A DNA stretch of 35,128 bases from JAKOWB01 sp038363005 (GTDB lineage: Bacteria; Pseudomonadota; Alphaproteobacteria; Kiloniellales; JACOMY01): assembly GCA_038363005.1 (NCBI GenBank), contig JBBQBI010000035.1:1-35128 (forward strand), given 5' to 3'. The notes beneath the pieces were generated by a model, which searched no databases, had not been told where the DNA came from, and was given only the letters and a program-made list of their open reading frames with translations. This document shows, one piece after another, positions 1-7,154 of this stretch (its first letter is position 1; every line of letters begins with the position of its first letter). The translations under genes and the position numbers were made by a program.

Positions 1-209
1 GGTAAAGACCGGCGATGGTATCTACCCGGTGCCGGCCTGGTCCGCGCGCGGCTGAGTGGTCGGCGGGGCGGGGGCGGGGGGGGGGGGCCCCCGCCGCCCC
101 CCCCGGGGGGGGGGGGGGGCGGGTCCCCTCCCCGGCCCCCCGCCCCCCGACCACTCAGCCGCGCGCGGACCAGGCCGGCACCGGGTAGATACCATCGCCG
201 GTCTTTACC
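1..209. repeat. Terminal 60-bp perfect inverted repeat around a G/C homopolymer tract
   Basis: Bases 1-60 are the exact reverse complement of 150-209. The left arm carries, on the plus strand, a second copy of the last 17 codons and TGA (2-55) of the binding-protein gene that truly ends at 155. The middle, 61-149, is almost only G and C, with runs of more than ten identical bases, and is itself roughly palindromic. A low-complexity loop flanked by a perfect foldback of coding sequence at coordinate 1 is the usual signature of a chimeric hairpin read or contig-end artefact. A genuine palindrome cannot be excluded from sequence alone. Confidence 0.9.
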
Positions 210-1459
210 GCGTCCGGCGCCAGCACGACATAGTTCGGGTCACTGCCCTGCCACTGCAGCGCCGGGGCACCGGCACCAGAGTTGCGGCCCTTCTCGTTGA
301 AGGCCAGCGGGCCGAACACCGTCTCGGTCTTCAGCGCGAGCAGCGCCGCGCGCATCGCATCCGCGTCGAAGGGATTGTCGCCCTTGGCGTCGGCCAGCAC
401 CAACTCGTAGGCGACGCAGGCCGTATAGGCCATCGCGGCATGGTAGGTCGGCGCGTAGCCCTTGGCCGCCTTGAACTTCTCCGAGAAATCGGCCGGACCG
501 GCGAAGTGCGGGTCCTTCCACTTCAGGGTCGGCAGCCACAGCGTCACGCCATAGACACCCTCCAGGTCCTTGCCCAGCGTCTCCTTCACCACCGGATTGG
601 TGGTCAGGTGCCCGCCGACCAGGGCGCCAACGTTCACGTCCAGCGCCTTCATCTCCTGCACCAGCTTGATGCAGATGAGGTCCCAGCCGGTGTTGTAGAG
701 GATGTCGATGTCACCCGCGTTCTTCAGCTTCAGCGCGGTCGGCCGCAGGTCGATGTCACCCTTGGAGGGCAGCACCTCCTCGAACACCACTTCCATGCCG
801 TTCGCGGCACAGCGGTCGCGGACGCCCTGCGCCATCTCCTGGTAGACCGCGTCGTCCATGATGATGATGCCAACACGCTTCGGCTTCGGCTCACGCGTGG
901 CCAGGTAGTCCATCGCAGTCGCCGGATAGACCTTGGCACCGCCGACAATGGTGAAGGTGGTGCTGCCGCCGATCTCGTCGTCGACGCGGCTGGACGCGGC
1001 ACCGGCCTGCACCGTGATGCGGCCGTACTTCTTGGCGATAGCGCCCTGCGCCAGCACGGTGTCGGTGCCATAGGTGCCGACGATCAAGTCGACCTTGTCG
1101 TCGTTGATCAGCTTTTCGGTGAGCTGCGCCGTGCGCGGCGCCTGGTTCTCGTCATCATAGATCGTCCACTCGATGGGCATTTCCGTGCCGCCGACGTTCA
1201 GCTTGCCGCCGACCGTCTCGGTCCAGAACTCATAGGCGTCGCGATAGATCTTCGAGACCTTCTCGTAGGTGCCGGTCAGCGGCAGCGAGGCACCGATCTT
1301 CGCCGTACCGTTCGCCGCCCAGGCCGGTCGTGACAGGCCGAGGCCACTCACGATGGCTGGCATGGCCAGGACCCCGGCACCCACCGCCGCACCCTGCAGC
1401 AACCGGCGGCGCGAGACCTCGAGCCGTGAATGAGAACCCTTCGATGTCGTGGAGCTCAT
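155..1459 (-). CDS. ABC transporter substrate-binding protein, LivK/branched-chain amino acid type, Tat-exported
   Basis: The 434-residue protein is a periplasmic type-I binding protein (Peripla_BP_6 / LivK family) that would deliver a ligand to an ABC importer. Residues 16-21 (SRRRLL) form a twin-arginine motif, followed by a hydrophobic stretch and an AWA cleavage site near residue 48. The mature part opens with the family-typical KIGASLPLTGTY and contains DDENQAPRTAQLTEKLI and LIVGTYGTD. The ATG at 1457-1459 is preceded by AGGGAG on the minus strand. No LivHMGF permease or ATPase genes follow, because the window (and probably the contig) ends just after the stop. Related proteins bind amino acids, amides, urea or aromatic acids, so the ligand is open. 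Confidence 0.9.
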   Translation of the reverse strand: MSSTTSKGSHSRLEVSRRRLLQGAAVGAGVLAMPAIVSGLGLSRPAWAANGTAKIGASLPLTGTYEKVSKIYRDAYEFWTETVGGKLNVGGTEMPIEWTIYDDENQAPRTAQLTEKLINDDKVDLIVGTYGTDTVLAQGAIAKKYGRITVQAGAASSRVDDEIGGSTTFTIVGGAKVYPATAMDYLATREPKPKRVGIIIMDDAVYQEMAQGVRDRCAANGMEVVFEEVLPSKGDIDLRPTALKLKNAGDIDILYNTGWDLICIKLVQEMKALDVNVGALVGGHLTTNPVVKETLGKDLEGVYGVTLWLPTLKWKDPHFAGPADFSEKFKAAKGYAPTYHAAMAYTACVAYELVLADAKGDNPFDADAMRAALLALKTETVFGPLAFNEKGRNSGAGAPALQWQGSDPNYVVLAPDAVKTGDGIYPVPAWSARG

Positions 1460-1537
1460 GACGTCCCAATCTCCCTAGCATGTAGGCCGCGTGTCATGTC
1501 GGCGAAGTGCCGACAGCCGAGCCTGTTGAGTAGCGGC

Positions 1538-1567
1538 ACGATAGGTGCCGGTTTTGCGCTCCGTCAA
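1538..1567 (-). promoter_or_regulatory. Candidate sigma-70 promoter of the LivK-type gene
   Basis: On the minus strand TTGACG (1567-1562) is followed after 18 bases by TATCGT (1543-1538). This lies about 80 bases upstream of the ATG at 1459, in the only AT-richer patch of the area. A small hairpin (TGTCGGC 1497-1503 / GCCGACA 1509-1515) lies in the presumed leader. The -10 match is only partial. Confidence 0.35.
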
Positions 1568-1649
1568 GAGAAAACGAACGACTGTTTTGTTTAGAGCACG
1601 AGCTGAGGCCGCTCACTCCACAGCTGCTCCAGTCCACTCGACCGCGTAC

Positions 1650-2144
1650 TTGCCGCCGCTGATCAGCGTCGTCATCTCGGGCGGCACGGTCGTGCTCGCC
1701 GGCGGCATCCGCGACGGACGCGGTCTTGCTGCCGTGCTCGCGCTGGGGGCCGACGCGGTCGCGATGGGAACGCGATTCGTCGCCAGCCACGACAACATTG
1801 ATTGGAGCCCGGACTATGCGCAGCGGATCATCGCTGCCGAGGAAGGCGATGACGTGGTGTTTTCGGCGATCTATGGCCCCTCGAGGGTGCTGCTAAGCGC
1901 AGGTCTGGCCGAACTGCTTCGCCTGATGGACGCCGGCGAGACGGATGAGAACAGTCTAACGAAACTCAAGGACGAGATGCTGACTTTGGGTCAGCGAGAC
2001 GGCGACATGCGTAGAGGGCTCCTGCCCGCAGGCCACGTATCTGGCGCAATCGGCGATCTCGTCAGTGTGGCCCAGTTCGTTCCAGGAGTTGTGGCGGAGG
2101 CCATCGCAATCCTAGAGAGGATGCGACGCAACGTTGTCCGGTAG
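1650..2144 (+). pseudogene. C-terminal fragment of a nitronate monooxygenase (2-nitropropane dioxygenase family)
   Basis: The frame encodes LAGGIRDGRGLAAVLALGAD and AVAMGTRFVASHD, the phosphate-binding end of the FMN-dependent nitronate monooxygenase (NPD) TIM barrel. It then has a typical C-terminal tail (GLLPAGHVSGAIGDL, EAIAILERM). About 165 residues are homologous, against 320-350 in intact members. The N-terminal half with FMN-binding and catalytic residues is missing. The open frame extends back to a GTG at 1545, but those roughly 35 residues do not resemble the family. No convincing ribosome site is present. It is best read as a decayed remnant rather than a working gene. Confidence 0.75.
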
Positions 2145-2173
2145 GCAGCCCGGTGGAACTTGCTCTTTGCCTC

Positions 2174-2479
2174 GTCAGCGGCGCGCGCCTGCGCCAGCGA
2201 CCTGCGCGCCGGCCTGGGACCCCATGGTGAGACGCATTTCCCTTGCTTCCAGCCGCCCGACAGCGTGTCGAAGATGGCGCCAAGAGTGCTGGCGTCGGGC
2301 TGGTAGAACAGCACCGCGGCGATGGGATCGAAGGCGTCGGTACCACCAGCCTGCTGGATCGCATTGAACGCGTTGCCGACCGCGGTCTCGTTCTGCGTCA
2401 GGCTGCCGGGCGAGTAGTCGATCACCACCTTCAGCACGATGTCGGTTGGGTTGGGATAGATGATGCTGTAGGCCGCAGC
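2174..2479 (-). pseudogene. Fragment of an autotransporter passenger domain
   Basis: Within a longer open frame on the minus strand, about 100 residues look protein-like: YSIIYPNPTDIVLKVVIDYS, then LTQNETAVGNAFNAIQQAGG, DPIAAVLFYQPDASTLGA and IFDTLSGG. This Asn-rich helix followed by the 'LSGG' end resembles the junction region just before the beta-barrel of type V autotransporters. No signal peptide, start codon, passenger repeats or barrel is present. The fragment abuts the end of the neighbouring hydrolase gene (2485), which suggests a deletion scar. The family call rests on pattern memory only. Confidence 0.45.
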
Positions 2480-2484
2480 AGTTC

Positions 2485-3306
2485 TCAGGCCGGCTCTCCA
2501 GTATGGCGCCTGACGAAGTTCAGCAGCGTGGTGGCGGCCAAGGCTCCACCGCTCAGCACGAGGCCGTGGGTGTGGCCCGGAAACCAGGCCACTTCGTTCA
2601 GGGCGACGCGGGCGGCCAGCATGCGCGCCAGATCGGTCGACACGAAGTGGCTGGCGAAGGGCGCCATGATCAGGGTCGGCGCGACAATGCCGGCAAGCCG
2701 CTGCTCGATGGTCTCCGAGACGATGTACTCGCAGATTGAGATCATCGAGCCCTCGTCGCTGCCGCGGGTCGAGTCCTCCGACCAAGCGCGCAGGGCTTCG
2801 TTACCGTGCGAGCGGTTGACCGAGACCTCGGCCGCCCAGCCTGCCAGCCCCTTGGCGCGGATATCGCGAGCGAAACTCCGGGCGTTGACGATGGCGGTGC
2901 CGTCATAGGCGGTGGAAACCACTGCCAGCGAACGGACCCGCTTGCCGAGGCGGCTTGCCAAGGCCAGGGACATGGTGCCGCCCCAGGACTCGCCCAGCAG
3001 GTGGCAGGGCCCGATGCCCTCGGCATCCAGCACGGCCTCCATGTCGTCGAGCATCTGATCGGTGGTCCAGGCCTTCCCGGCCGGCATGGGAGCAGAGGCA
3101 CCATGACCGCGCCAATCGGGGCGGATGACGCGAAAGCCAGCCCCCAGCAGCGTGGGCATCCAGCCCGCCCAGGCCGCGGCCCGGAAGCCCAGCCCGTGCT
3201 GCACCAGTATCACCGGCCGGGGGGTGCCGCCGGGTGCGTCCTCGCCATCGACCCGGTAGGCCAGGCGGGTGCCGTCAGCGGCGACCACGTTCCTCGACAC
3301 CGTCAT
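2485..3306 (-). CDS. Alpha/beta-fold hydrolase (ester or lactone hydrolase)
   Basis: The 273-residue cytoplasmic alpha/beta hydrolase has the oxyanion-hole motif QHGLG (36-40), RPDWRGHG (62-69) and the nucleophile elbow GESWGG with Ser107. The late catalytic His lies in PGHTHG (His245 or His247). The strand that normally ends in the acid (G..D) reads PTLIMAPFASHFVSTD, so the acid is displaced, perhaps Asp225. It is the last gene of the LLM-1 operon, and its ATG overlaps the stop of the flavin reductase (ATGA, 3303-3306). In that setting it plausibly opens the ester or lactone formed by the monooxygenase. That role is inference; C-C hydrolase or haloperoxidase-like activity is also possible. 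Confidence 0.85.
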   Translation of the reverse strand: MTVSRNVVAADGTRLAYRVDGEDAPGGTPRPVILVQHGLGFRAAAWAGWMPTLLGAGFRVIRPDWRGHGASAPMPAGKAWTTDQMLDDMEAVLDAEGIGPCHLLGESWGGTMSLALASRLGKRVRSLAVVSTAYDGTAIVNARSFARDIRAKGLAGWAAEVSVNRSHGNEALRAWSEDSTRGSDEGSMISICEYIVSETIEQRLAGIVAPTLIMAPFASHFVSTDLARMLAARVALNEVAWFPGHTHGLVLSGGALAATTLLNFVRRHTGEPA

Positions 3307-3818
3307 ACTCTTAGTCCTCCCTCACCCACCGTCCAGAAGCGCCGCGCGTGGTGCACCAGGCCGGCACCAGGCTCGCCAGCCAGTGTCACGCCCCGCACCG
3401 CGCAGAGCAAAATAGTATGGTCGCCGCCCGGCAGCGCGGACTGTAGCCGGCAGTCCAGCACCGCCGCCGCCTCGCGCACCACTGGCAGGCCACCGGGGCC
3501 GTCGGCCATGTGCTCGCCAGCGAACTTGTCGGCGCCGCGGGTAGCGAAGCGCAGCGCCACGGCATCCTGCCCTGGCGCCAGGATCGAGATGGCCAGCCGC
3601 TCGGCCGCGGCAAACGCAACGTGGCACTCTGCATCACGACCGAGGCATACCAGCACCAGCGGCGGATCCAGCGAGACCGAGCAGAAGGCGCTGGCGGTAA
3701 AGCCGCGCGACACCTTATTGGCATCGAGGGTGGTCGCCACCACGACCCCGCTGGGAAAGCGCGCCATGGCGGCGCGGAATGCGGCAGCCCCGGTGTCGAG
3801 CGGCGCCCCGGCGTTCAA
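3303..3818 (-). CDS. Flavin reductase, HpaC/NtaB-like (FMN:NAD(P)H), copy 1
   Basis: The 171-residue flavin reductase-like FMN-binding protein would reduce FMN with NAD(P)H and hand FMNH2 to the LLM monooxygenase encoded upstream. Family hallmarks are FPSGVVVATT (21-30), RGFTASAF (38-45), SLDPPLVLVCLGRDAECH (49-66), the AISILAPGQ strand and GGDHTILLCAV. The start is TTG at 3818, overlapping the stop of the RraA gene as TTGA. The next in-frame ATG (Met18, 3767) would remove the first strand, so I keep TTG. It is similar along its length to the second reductase at 20210-20701, suggesting the LLM/reductase pair was duplicated. Confidence 0.9.
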   Translation of the reverse strand: MNAGAPLDTGAAAFRAAMARFPSGVVVATTLDANKVSRGFTASAFCSVSLDPPLVLVCLGRDAECHVAFAAAERLAISILAPGQDAVALRFATRGADKFAGEHMADGPGGLPVVREAAAVLDCRLQSALPGGDHTILLCAVRGVTLAGEPGAGLVHHARRFWTVGEGGLRV

Positions 3819-4540
3819 GCCTGCATCTCCGGGTCGTCCGCCCAGGTGCAGTCGCGCTCTTCCATCTCGGCTGCCTCGATCAAGGACTGAATGCCCATGA
3901 TCTCGAAGAGCGTCTTGCCGGCCTTCAGCTTGGCGCGAATCTCAATCTCCTTGGCGGCCCGGACACGCGCGCCCGCCACTGCGCCGGCCAGCAGATGGCG
4001 TGGAATCGCCAGCACGCCGTCGCCGTCGGCGCAGATCACGTCGCCGGGCTTGATCGAAACCCCGGAGCAGACGATCGGCACGTTGACCGCCGCCGGCCCG
4101 CGCTTCTCGTCGTGCGCCGAGTTGATCGCGGTCGACCAGACCGGGAAGCGCATTTCCCGCAGCGCATCGGTATCCCGGATCGCACCTTCGATGATGATGC
4201 CAGCGATACCCTTGGCGCGGGCATAGGTCGCCAGGAGGTCGCCCAGCATTGCGCCGTCGGTGCCGCCGCCACAGGTCACCACCACCACCTGCCCGGCCTC
4301 GGCCAGTTGGATCGCCTTGTGCACCCCCAGCGCATCGCCAGGAAAATTCTGCGCCGTCACCGCCTGCCCAGCGACACGCAATCCAGGGTTCAGCGCTTTC
4401 ATTTCCGGCTTCAGCAGCGCCATGCGCCCGGGGATCACCGCCATGCACTCGTGCAGGTCGGCGACGCCGTAGCGGGCGGCTTCGCGCACCAGGGCCTGGT
4501 CGCAAGGCGGGATGCGGCGGTAGATGATCGAGGCTGCCAT
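3815..4540 (-). CDS. RraA-like class II aldolase (HMG/CHA aldolase type), copy 1
   Basis: The 241-residue RraA-fold protein belongs to the group that includes 4-hydroxy-4-methyl-2-oxoglutarate / 4-carboxy-4-hydroxy-2-oxoadipate aldolases. These split tertiary 2-oxo-4-hydroxy acids to pyruvate or oxaloacetate using Mg2+. It has the G-x-L-G...R-D signature: DGAMLGDLLATYAR (95-108) followed by EGAIRD with Arg122-Asp123. It also has VKPGD-like SIKPGDVI and DGDGVLAIP. Catalytic-type residues argue against the RNase E-inhibitor role of E. coli RraA. It sits five bases after the LLM-1 stop and overlaps the reductase start, so it is translationally coupled into the operon. The substrate is unknown. 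Confidence 0.87.
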   Translation of the reverse strand: MAASIIYRRIPPCDQALVREAARYGVADLHECMAVIPGRMALLKPEMKALNPGLRVAGQAVTAQNFPGDALGVHKAIQLAEAGQVVVVTCGGGTDGAMLGDLLATYARAKGIAGIIIEGAIRDTDALREMRFPVWSTAINSAHDEKRGPAAVNVPIVCSGVSIKPGDVICADGDGVLAIPRHLLAGAVAGARVRAAKEIEIRAKLKAGKTLFEIMGIQSLIEAAEMEERDCTWADDPEMQA

Positions 4541-4545
4541 GGCGC

Positions 4546-5850
4546 TCAGGTCTCCAGCAGGTTATCGCGGAAGGTCTTGCCGCTGTACTCGCGACGATAG
4601 ATGCCGCGCGCCTGCAGGATCGGCACGACATGGTCGACGAAGTCGGTCACGTAGTCCGGCGTCACCGAGGGCGTGATGTTGAAGCCGTGGCAGCCAGTCT
4701 CGCGCCACAGGTCCTCCAGCGTCTGCGCGACCTGCTCCGGCGTGCCAATGATCGGCGGGCAACCGGCGGCTACGGCCCAGCGCAGCGAGGCTTCGCGCAG
4801 CGTGGCCCGGCCGTCGCCGGTCATCGCTGTCATGGCCGAGCGCATGAGGCCGTGCGAGGACTCGGTCGGCATCTCTTCCAGCGGCTGGTCGAGATCGAAC
4901 TTGTCGAAGTCGACGCCCAGCGAGCCCGACAGGCGGGTCAGCGCCGCCTCGATCGGGATACGATCGACCAGCTCGCGGTACTTGCGCTGCGCCTCGGCCT
5001 CGGTGCCGCCCAGCACCACGTGCAGGCCGTAGGTCATGCGCACCGGGGCAGCGCCCTTGGCGACCGCCTCGAACTGGGCACTCAGCTTCTTCATCGATTG
5101 GGCGTTGGGCTGGATGGCAAAGACCACGTCGGCGTGCTTCACCGCGAAGGCTTGGCCGCGGCCCGAAGAGCCGGCCTGGAACAGCACCGGACGCCCCTGC
5201 GGCGAGGGCAAGGTCGGCGTCGCCGTGTTGCTCTTGAAGTACTTCCCCTCGTGCTTCACCAGCGTGATCTTGTCGGGATCGGCGAAGCGGCGCCCGGGTC
5301 CGTCGGCCAGGATGGCGTCCGGCGGCACGCCATCCCAGAAGGCCTGGCAGAGCGCCATGTACTCCTCGGCCCGCTCATAGCGCTCGTCGTGTTCCATCTG
5401 CTCCAGGCCCAGCGCCCGGTGCTCGCCACGCAGGTTGCCGGTGACGATGTTCCAGCCGATGCGGCCGTTGGTCAGGTTGTCCAGCGTGCCGAAGGTGCGC
5501 ACCGCCAGGTAGGGGTGCGTGCCGGCCAGCGACAGCGTGGTCGCCAGGCCGAGATGCTTAGTGGCCGCCGCCATCGGGCCCATCAGCGTCATAGGATCGT
5601 GCGTCGGCCACCAGACGGCATACTCCAGCGCCTCGCGGAAGCGGCCACGGTAGTGCTCGAAGCCACCCAGCACGTCGGCGAAGAAGGCGCCATCGAAGCA
5701 GCCACGCTCCAAAGTGCGCGCGAGGTCCATCCAGTAGTCCAGCGAACGCAAGCCGCCCAGGCGCTGGTCGGCCGGATCGGCCCAACTGAGCGTCGTGTGG
5801 TTGATCGGGCTATGGGTCAGGAAGCTCAGCAGATGCAGCTGCTTGGACAT
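4546..5850 (-). CDS. LLM-class FMN-dependent monooxygenase, NtaA/SnaA/DszA family, copy 1
   Basis: The 434-residue luciferase-like TIM barrel belongs to the family of nitrilotriacetate, dibenzothiophene-sulfone and dimethylsulfide monooxygenases. All of these use FMNH2 from a separate reductase. Visible hallmarks are SWADP near residue 22, GCFDGAFFAD (50-59), GRIGWNIVTG (129-138), HDERYERAEEY and the phosphate-binding FQAGSSGRG (224-232). The C-terminal IIGTPEQVAQTLEDL segment is also typical. It is the first gene of a minus-strand operon with RraA, flavin reductase and alpha/beta hydrolase. Expected chemistry is oxygen insertion next to a carbonyl, N or S. A Baeyer-Villiger-like reaction feeding the downstream hydrolase is the attractive reading but is not proven. 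Confidence 0.92.
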   Translation of the reverse strand: MSKQLHLLSFLTHSPINHTTLSWADPADQRLGGLRSLDYWMDLARTLERGCFDGAFFADVLGGFEHYRGRFREALEYAVWWPTHDPMTLMGPMAAATKHLGLATTLSLAGTHPYLAVRTFGTLDNLTNGRIGWNIVTGNLRGEHRALGLEQMEHDERYERAEEYMALCQAFWDGVPPDAILADGPGRRFADPDKITLVKHEGKYFKSNTATPTLPSPQGRPVLFQAGSSGRGQAFAVKHADVVFAIQPNAQSMKKLSAQFEAVAKGAAPVRMTYGLHVVLGGTEAEAQRKYRELVDRIPIEAALTRLSGSLGVDFDKFDLDQPLEEMPTESSHGLMRSAMTAMTGDGRATLREASLRWAVAAGCPPIIGTPEQVAQTLEDLWRETGCHGFNITPSVTPDYVTDFVDHVVPILQARGIYRREYSGKTFRDNLLET

Positions 5851-5875
5851 GTTCAGTCACCTCGTGGGTCGGCCG

Positions 5876-5903
5876 CGGTCGCGCGCCGAACCGCGCGCGA
5901 CCG
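5876..5903 (-). other. 11-bp GC-rich hairpin in the LLM-1 leader
   Basis: CGGTCGCGCGC (5876-5886) pairs perfectly with GCGCGCGACCG (5893-5903) around a six-base loop. It lies 26-53 bases before the LLM-1 ATG and behind the LysR stop. No T-run follows on the minus strand, so it is not a canonical intrinsic terminator. It could limit read-through from lysR, protect the mRNA end or act as an operator. Confidence 0.5.
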
Positions 5904-6017
5904 GACGACGCGTCACCGCGACCGTGACCGGCTGGCCAGGTGATGGGAATTGGCAAAGTCTTGATGAAAACCATCGGTTGAGGTGATGCTGCGAGCCCGA
6001 GGCCGTTTCCAGGCCGG

Positions 6018-6989
6018 TCAGCTCCCGGTGGGCACCAGGCGGACGGGTATGCCCTCGCCCTGCTGCATCACGGTGCCCTGGGCTTCCAGCCGCGCCAGCT
6101 GCCGACGCCACTCGGCGACCAGCCAGCGCCCGGCCTTGCCCGGTGGACGACTGCGCGAAAAAGCAACATAGAGCGCCATGGAGAGGTGCCGGCCCTCGTG
6201 CGACTGGATGTCCAGTCGCTTCAGCGTCCCGGCCTTCAGGTGCTCTTCGAGCATGTGGATCGGCGCGTAGGTCCAGCCGAAGCCGGCCAGCGCATACTGC
6301 AGGCGCGCGTGTTGGTCGGCGAAGCGCCAGGCCCGCGCGCTGCGCGCCGCCCCGCCGCTCTGGCCGGAAACGCGGCCGGCACGGTCGGCCAGCACCAACT
6401 GCACGTGGCGGTCCAGTTCGTCCTGGGTGATGGGCTTGGCCTCAGCTGCCAGCGGGTGATCGGCGGCAGCGACCGGCAGGATCGGGATCGAGGCGAGGAA
6501 CTGCGTTTCGACACCGGTCGGGTCCATCGCCAGGGGCGAATAGACCGCCAGCCGCGCCAAGCCGTCGCGCAGCTGCTGCTCTGGCGCGCCCAGGCCCTCG
6601 GTGAACAGCGTCACCGGCAGGGTGGGGAAGGCTTTGCTCAGCGCCCGCAGGCTGTCCATCAGCACGGCGTTGGGGAAGACCTGCTCGACCGCCAGGTGCA
6701 GTTCCGACTCGACGTCGTGGGCGATGGATTCGGCGCGCGCCTTCAGCTCGTCCACGCCGCGGATCAGGTGGCGCGCCTCGGCCAGTACGGTGCGTCCCGC
6801 TTCGGTCAGGGTGGGCACGCGGGCGGCGCGGTCGAACAGCTTGATGCCCAGCTCGCGCTCCAGCGTGCGGATCGACTGGCTGATCGCCGACTGCACGCGG
6901 CGCAGCTTGCGGGCGGCGGCGGAAAAGCTGCCGCAGTCCACCACCGCTATCAGGATCCGCATCTGGTCGAGGGTCAGGCGATCGAGCAT
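6018..6989 (-). CDS. LysR-family transcriptional regulator
   Basis: The 323-residue protein has an N-terminal winged HTH (about 5-64: LTLDQMRILIAVVDCGSFSA, then SAISQSIRTLERELGIKLFD). A linker helix and a periplasmic-binding-protein-like effector domain follow from about residue 93. The ATG at 6987-6989 is preceded by GAGGTG on the minus strand. It is transcribed away from the FMN oxidase operon at 7155, the classic LysR arrangement, and lies upstream of and on the same strand as the LLM-1 operon. It could therefore control either or both. The effector is presumably an intermediate of one of these pathways. An arginine-rich, alanine-rich tract in the C-terminal domain (GGAARSARAWRFAD) is slightly unusual. 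Confidence 0.9.
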   Translation of the reverse strand: MLDRLTLDQMRILIAVVDCGSFSAAARKLRRVQSAISQSIRTLERELGIKLFDRAARVPTLTEAGRTVLAEARHLIRGVDELKARAESIAHDVESELHLAVEQVFPNAVLMDSLRALSKAFPTLPVTLFTEGLGAPEQQLRDGLARLAVYSPLAMDPTGVETQFLASIPILPVAAADHPLAAEAKPITQDELDRHVQLVLADRAGRVSGQSGGAARSARAWRFADQHARLQYALAGFGWTYAPIHMLEEHLKAGTLKRLDIQSHEGRHLSMALYVAFSRSRPPGKAGRWLVAEWRRQLARLEAQGTVMQQGEGIPVRLVPTGS

Positions 6990-7154
6990 CGTGGATCACC
7001 TCAACTGCTGGCTGGCATCAGAATTAGAGGGGTTCTGGGCAGGCGCCGAATGGCCCAGCATCAGCCCGCTCTGCCCCTGTCCGGGGGCGTTGCACGGTCG
7101 CGCGTGTCAACCGCACTGTCAAAACAACAAGCCGCCCGCCGGGGGAATACAGCC
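6990..7154. promoter_or_regulatory. Divergent lysR / hydroxyacid-oxidase control region with an inverted repeat
   Basis: The 165-bp gap between the divergent genes holds CTGGGC (7035-7040) and GCCCAG (7053-7058), a perfect 6-bp inverted repeat with a 12-bp spacer containing the palindrome GGCGCC. Spacing and position suit a LysR activator site. GTTGAGGTGAT on the minus strand (7005-6995) covers the lysR ribosome site, and the same 11-mer occurs on the plus strand at 5977-5987. No clear -10/-35 pair was found. Confidence 0.4.

Larger units (their letters stand above)
1460..2484. other. About 1 kb with no intact gene
   Basis: Apart from the candidate promoter and the two gene fragments listed separately, I see no intact coding sequence, RNA gene or mobile element here. 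Frames running through it lack a family match outside the two remnants. The stretch separates the LivK-type gene from the LLM-1 operon. Confidence 0.6.

Noticed and set aside
61..149. G/C tract as a natural G-quadruplex or telomere-like end
   Set aside because: Irregular homopolymer runs inside a perfect foldback at coordinate 1 fit a sequencing artefact better than a biological repeat.
56..1333. 425-residue plus-strand frame opposite the LivK-type gene
   Set aside because: It is antisense to a well-recognised protein, begins in the G/C artefact, and has biased Arg/Gly/Val composition with no family pattern.
3815..4540. RraA copies as RNase E inhibitors
   Set aside because: All three keep the Arg-Asp and metal-pocket motifs of aldolases and sit in catabolic operons, unlike E. 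coli rraA.
4630..5943. 437-residue plus-strand frame opposite LLM-1
   Set aside because: Shadow of the LLM-1 codons; composition rich in His, Gln, Arg and no recognisable domain.
6186..7154. N-terminal extension of the FMN oxidase frame back to 6186
   Set aside because: The extension is the antisense of lysR and the divergent promoter; the family N-terminus begins at ATG 7155.
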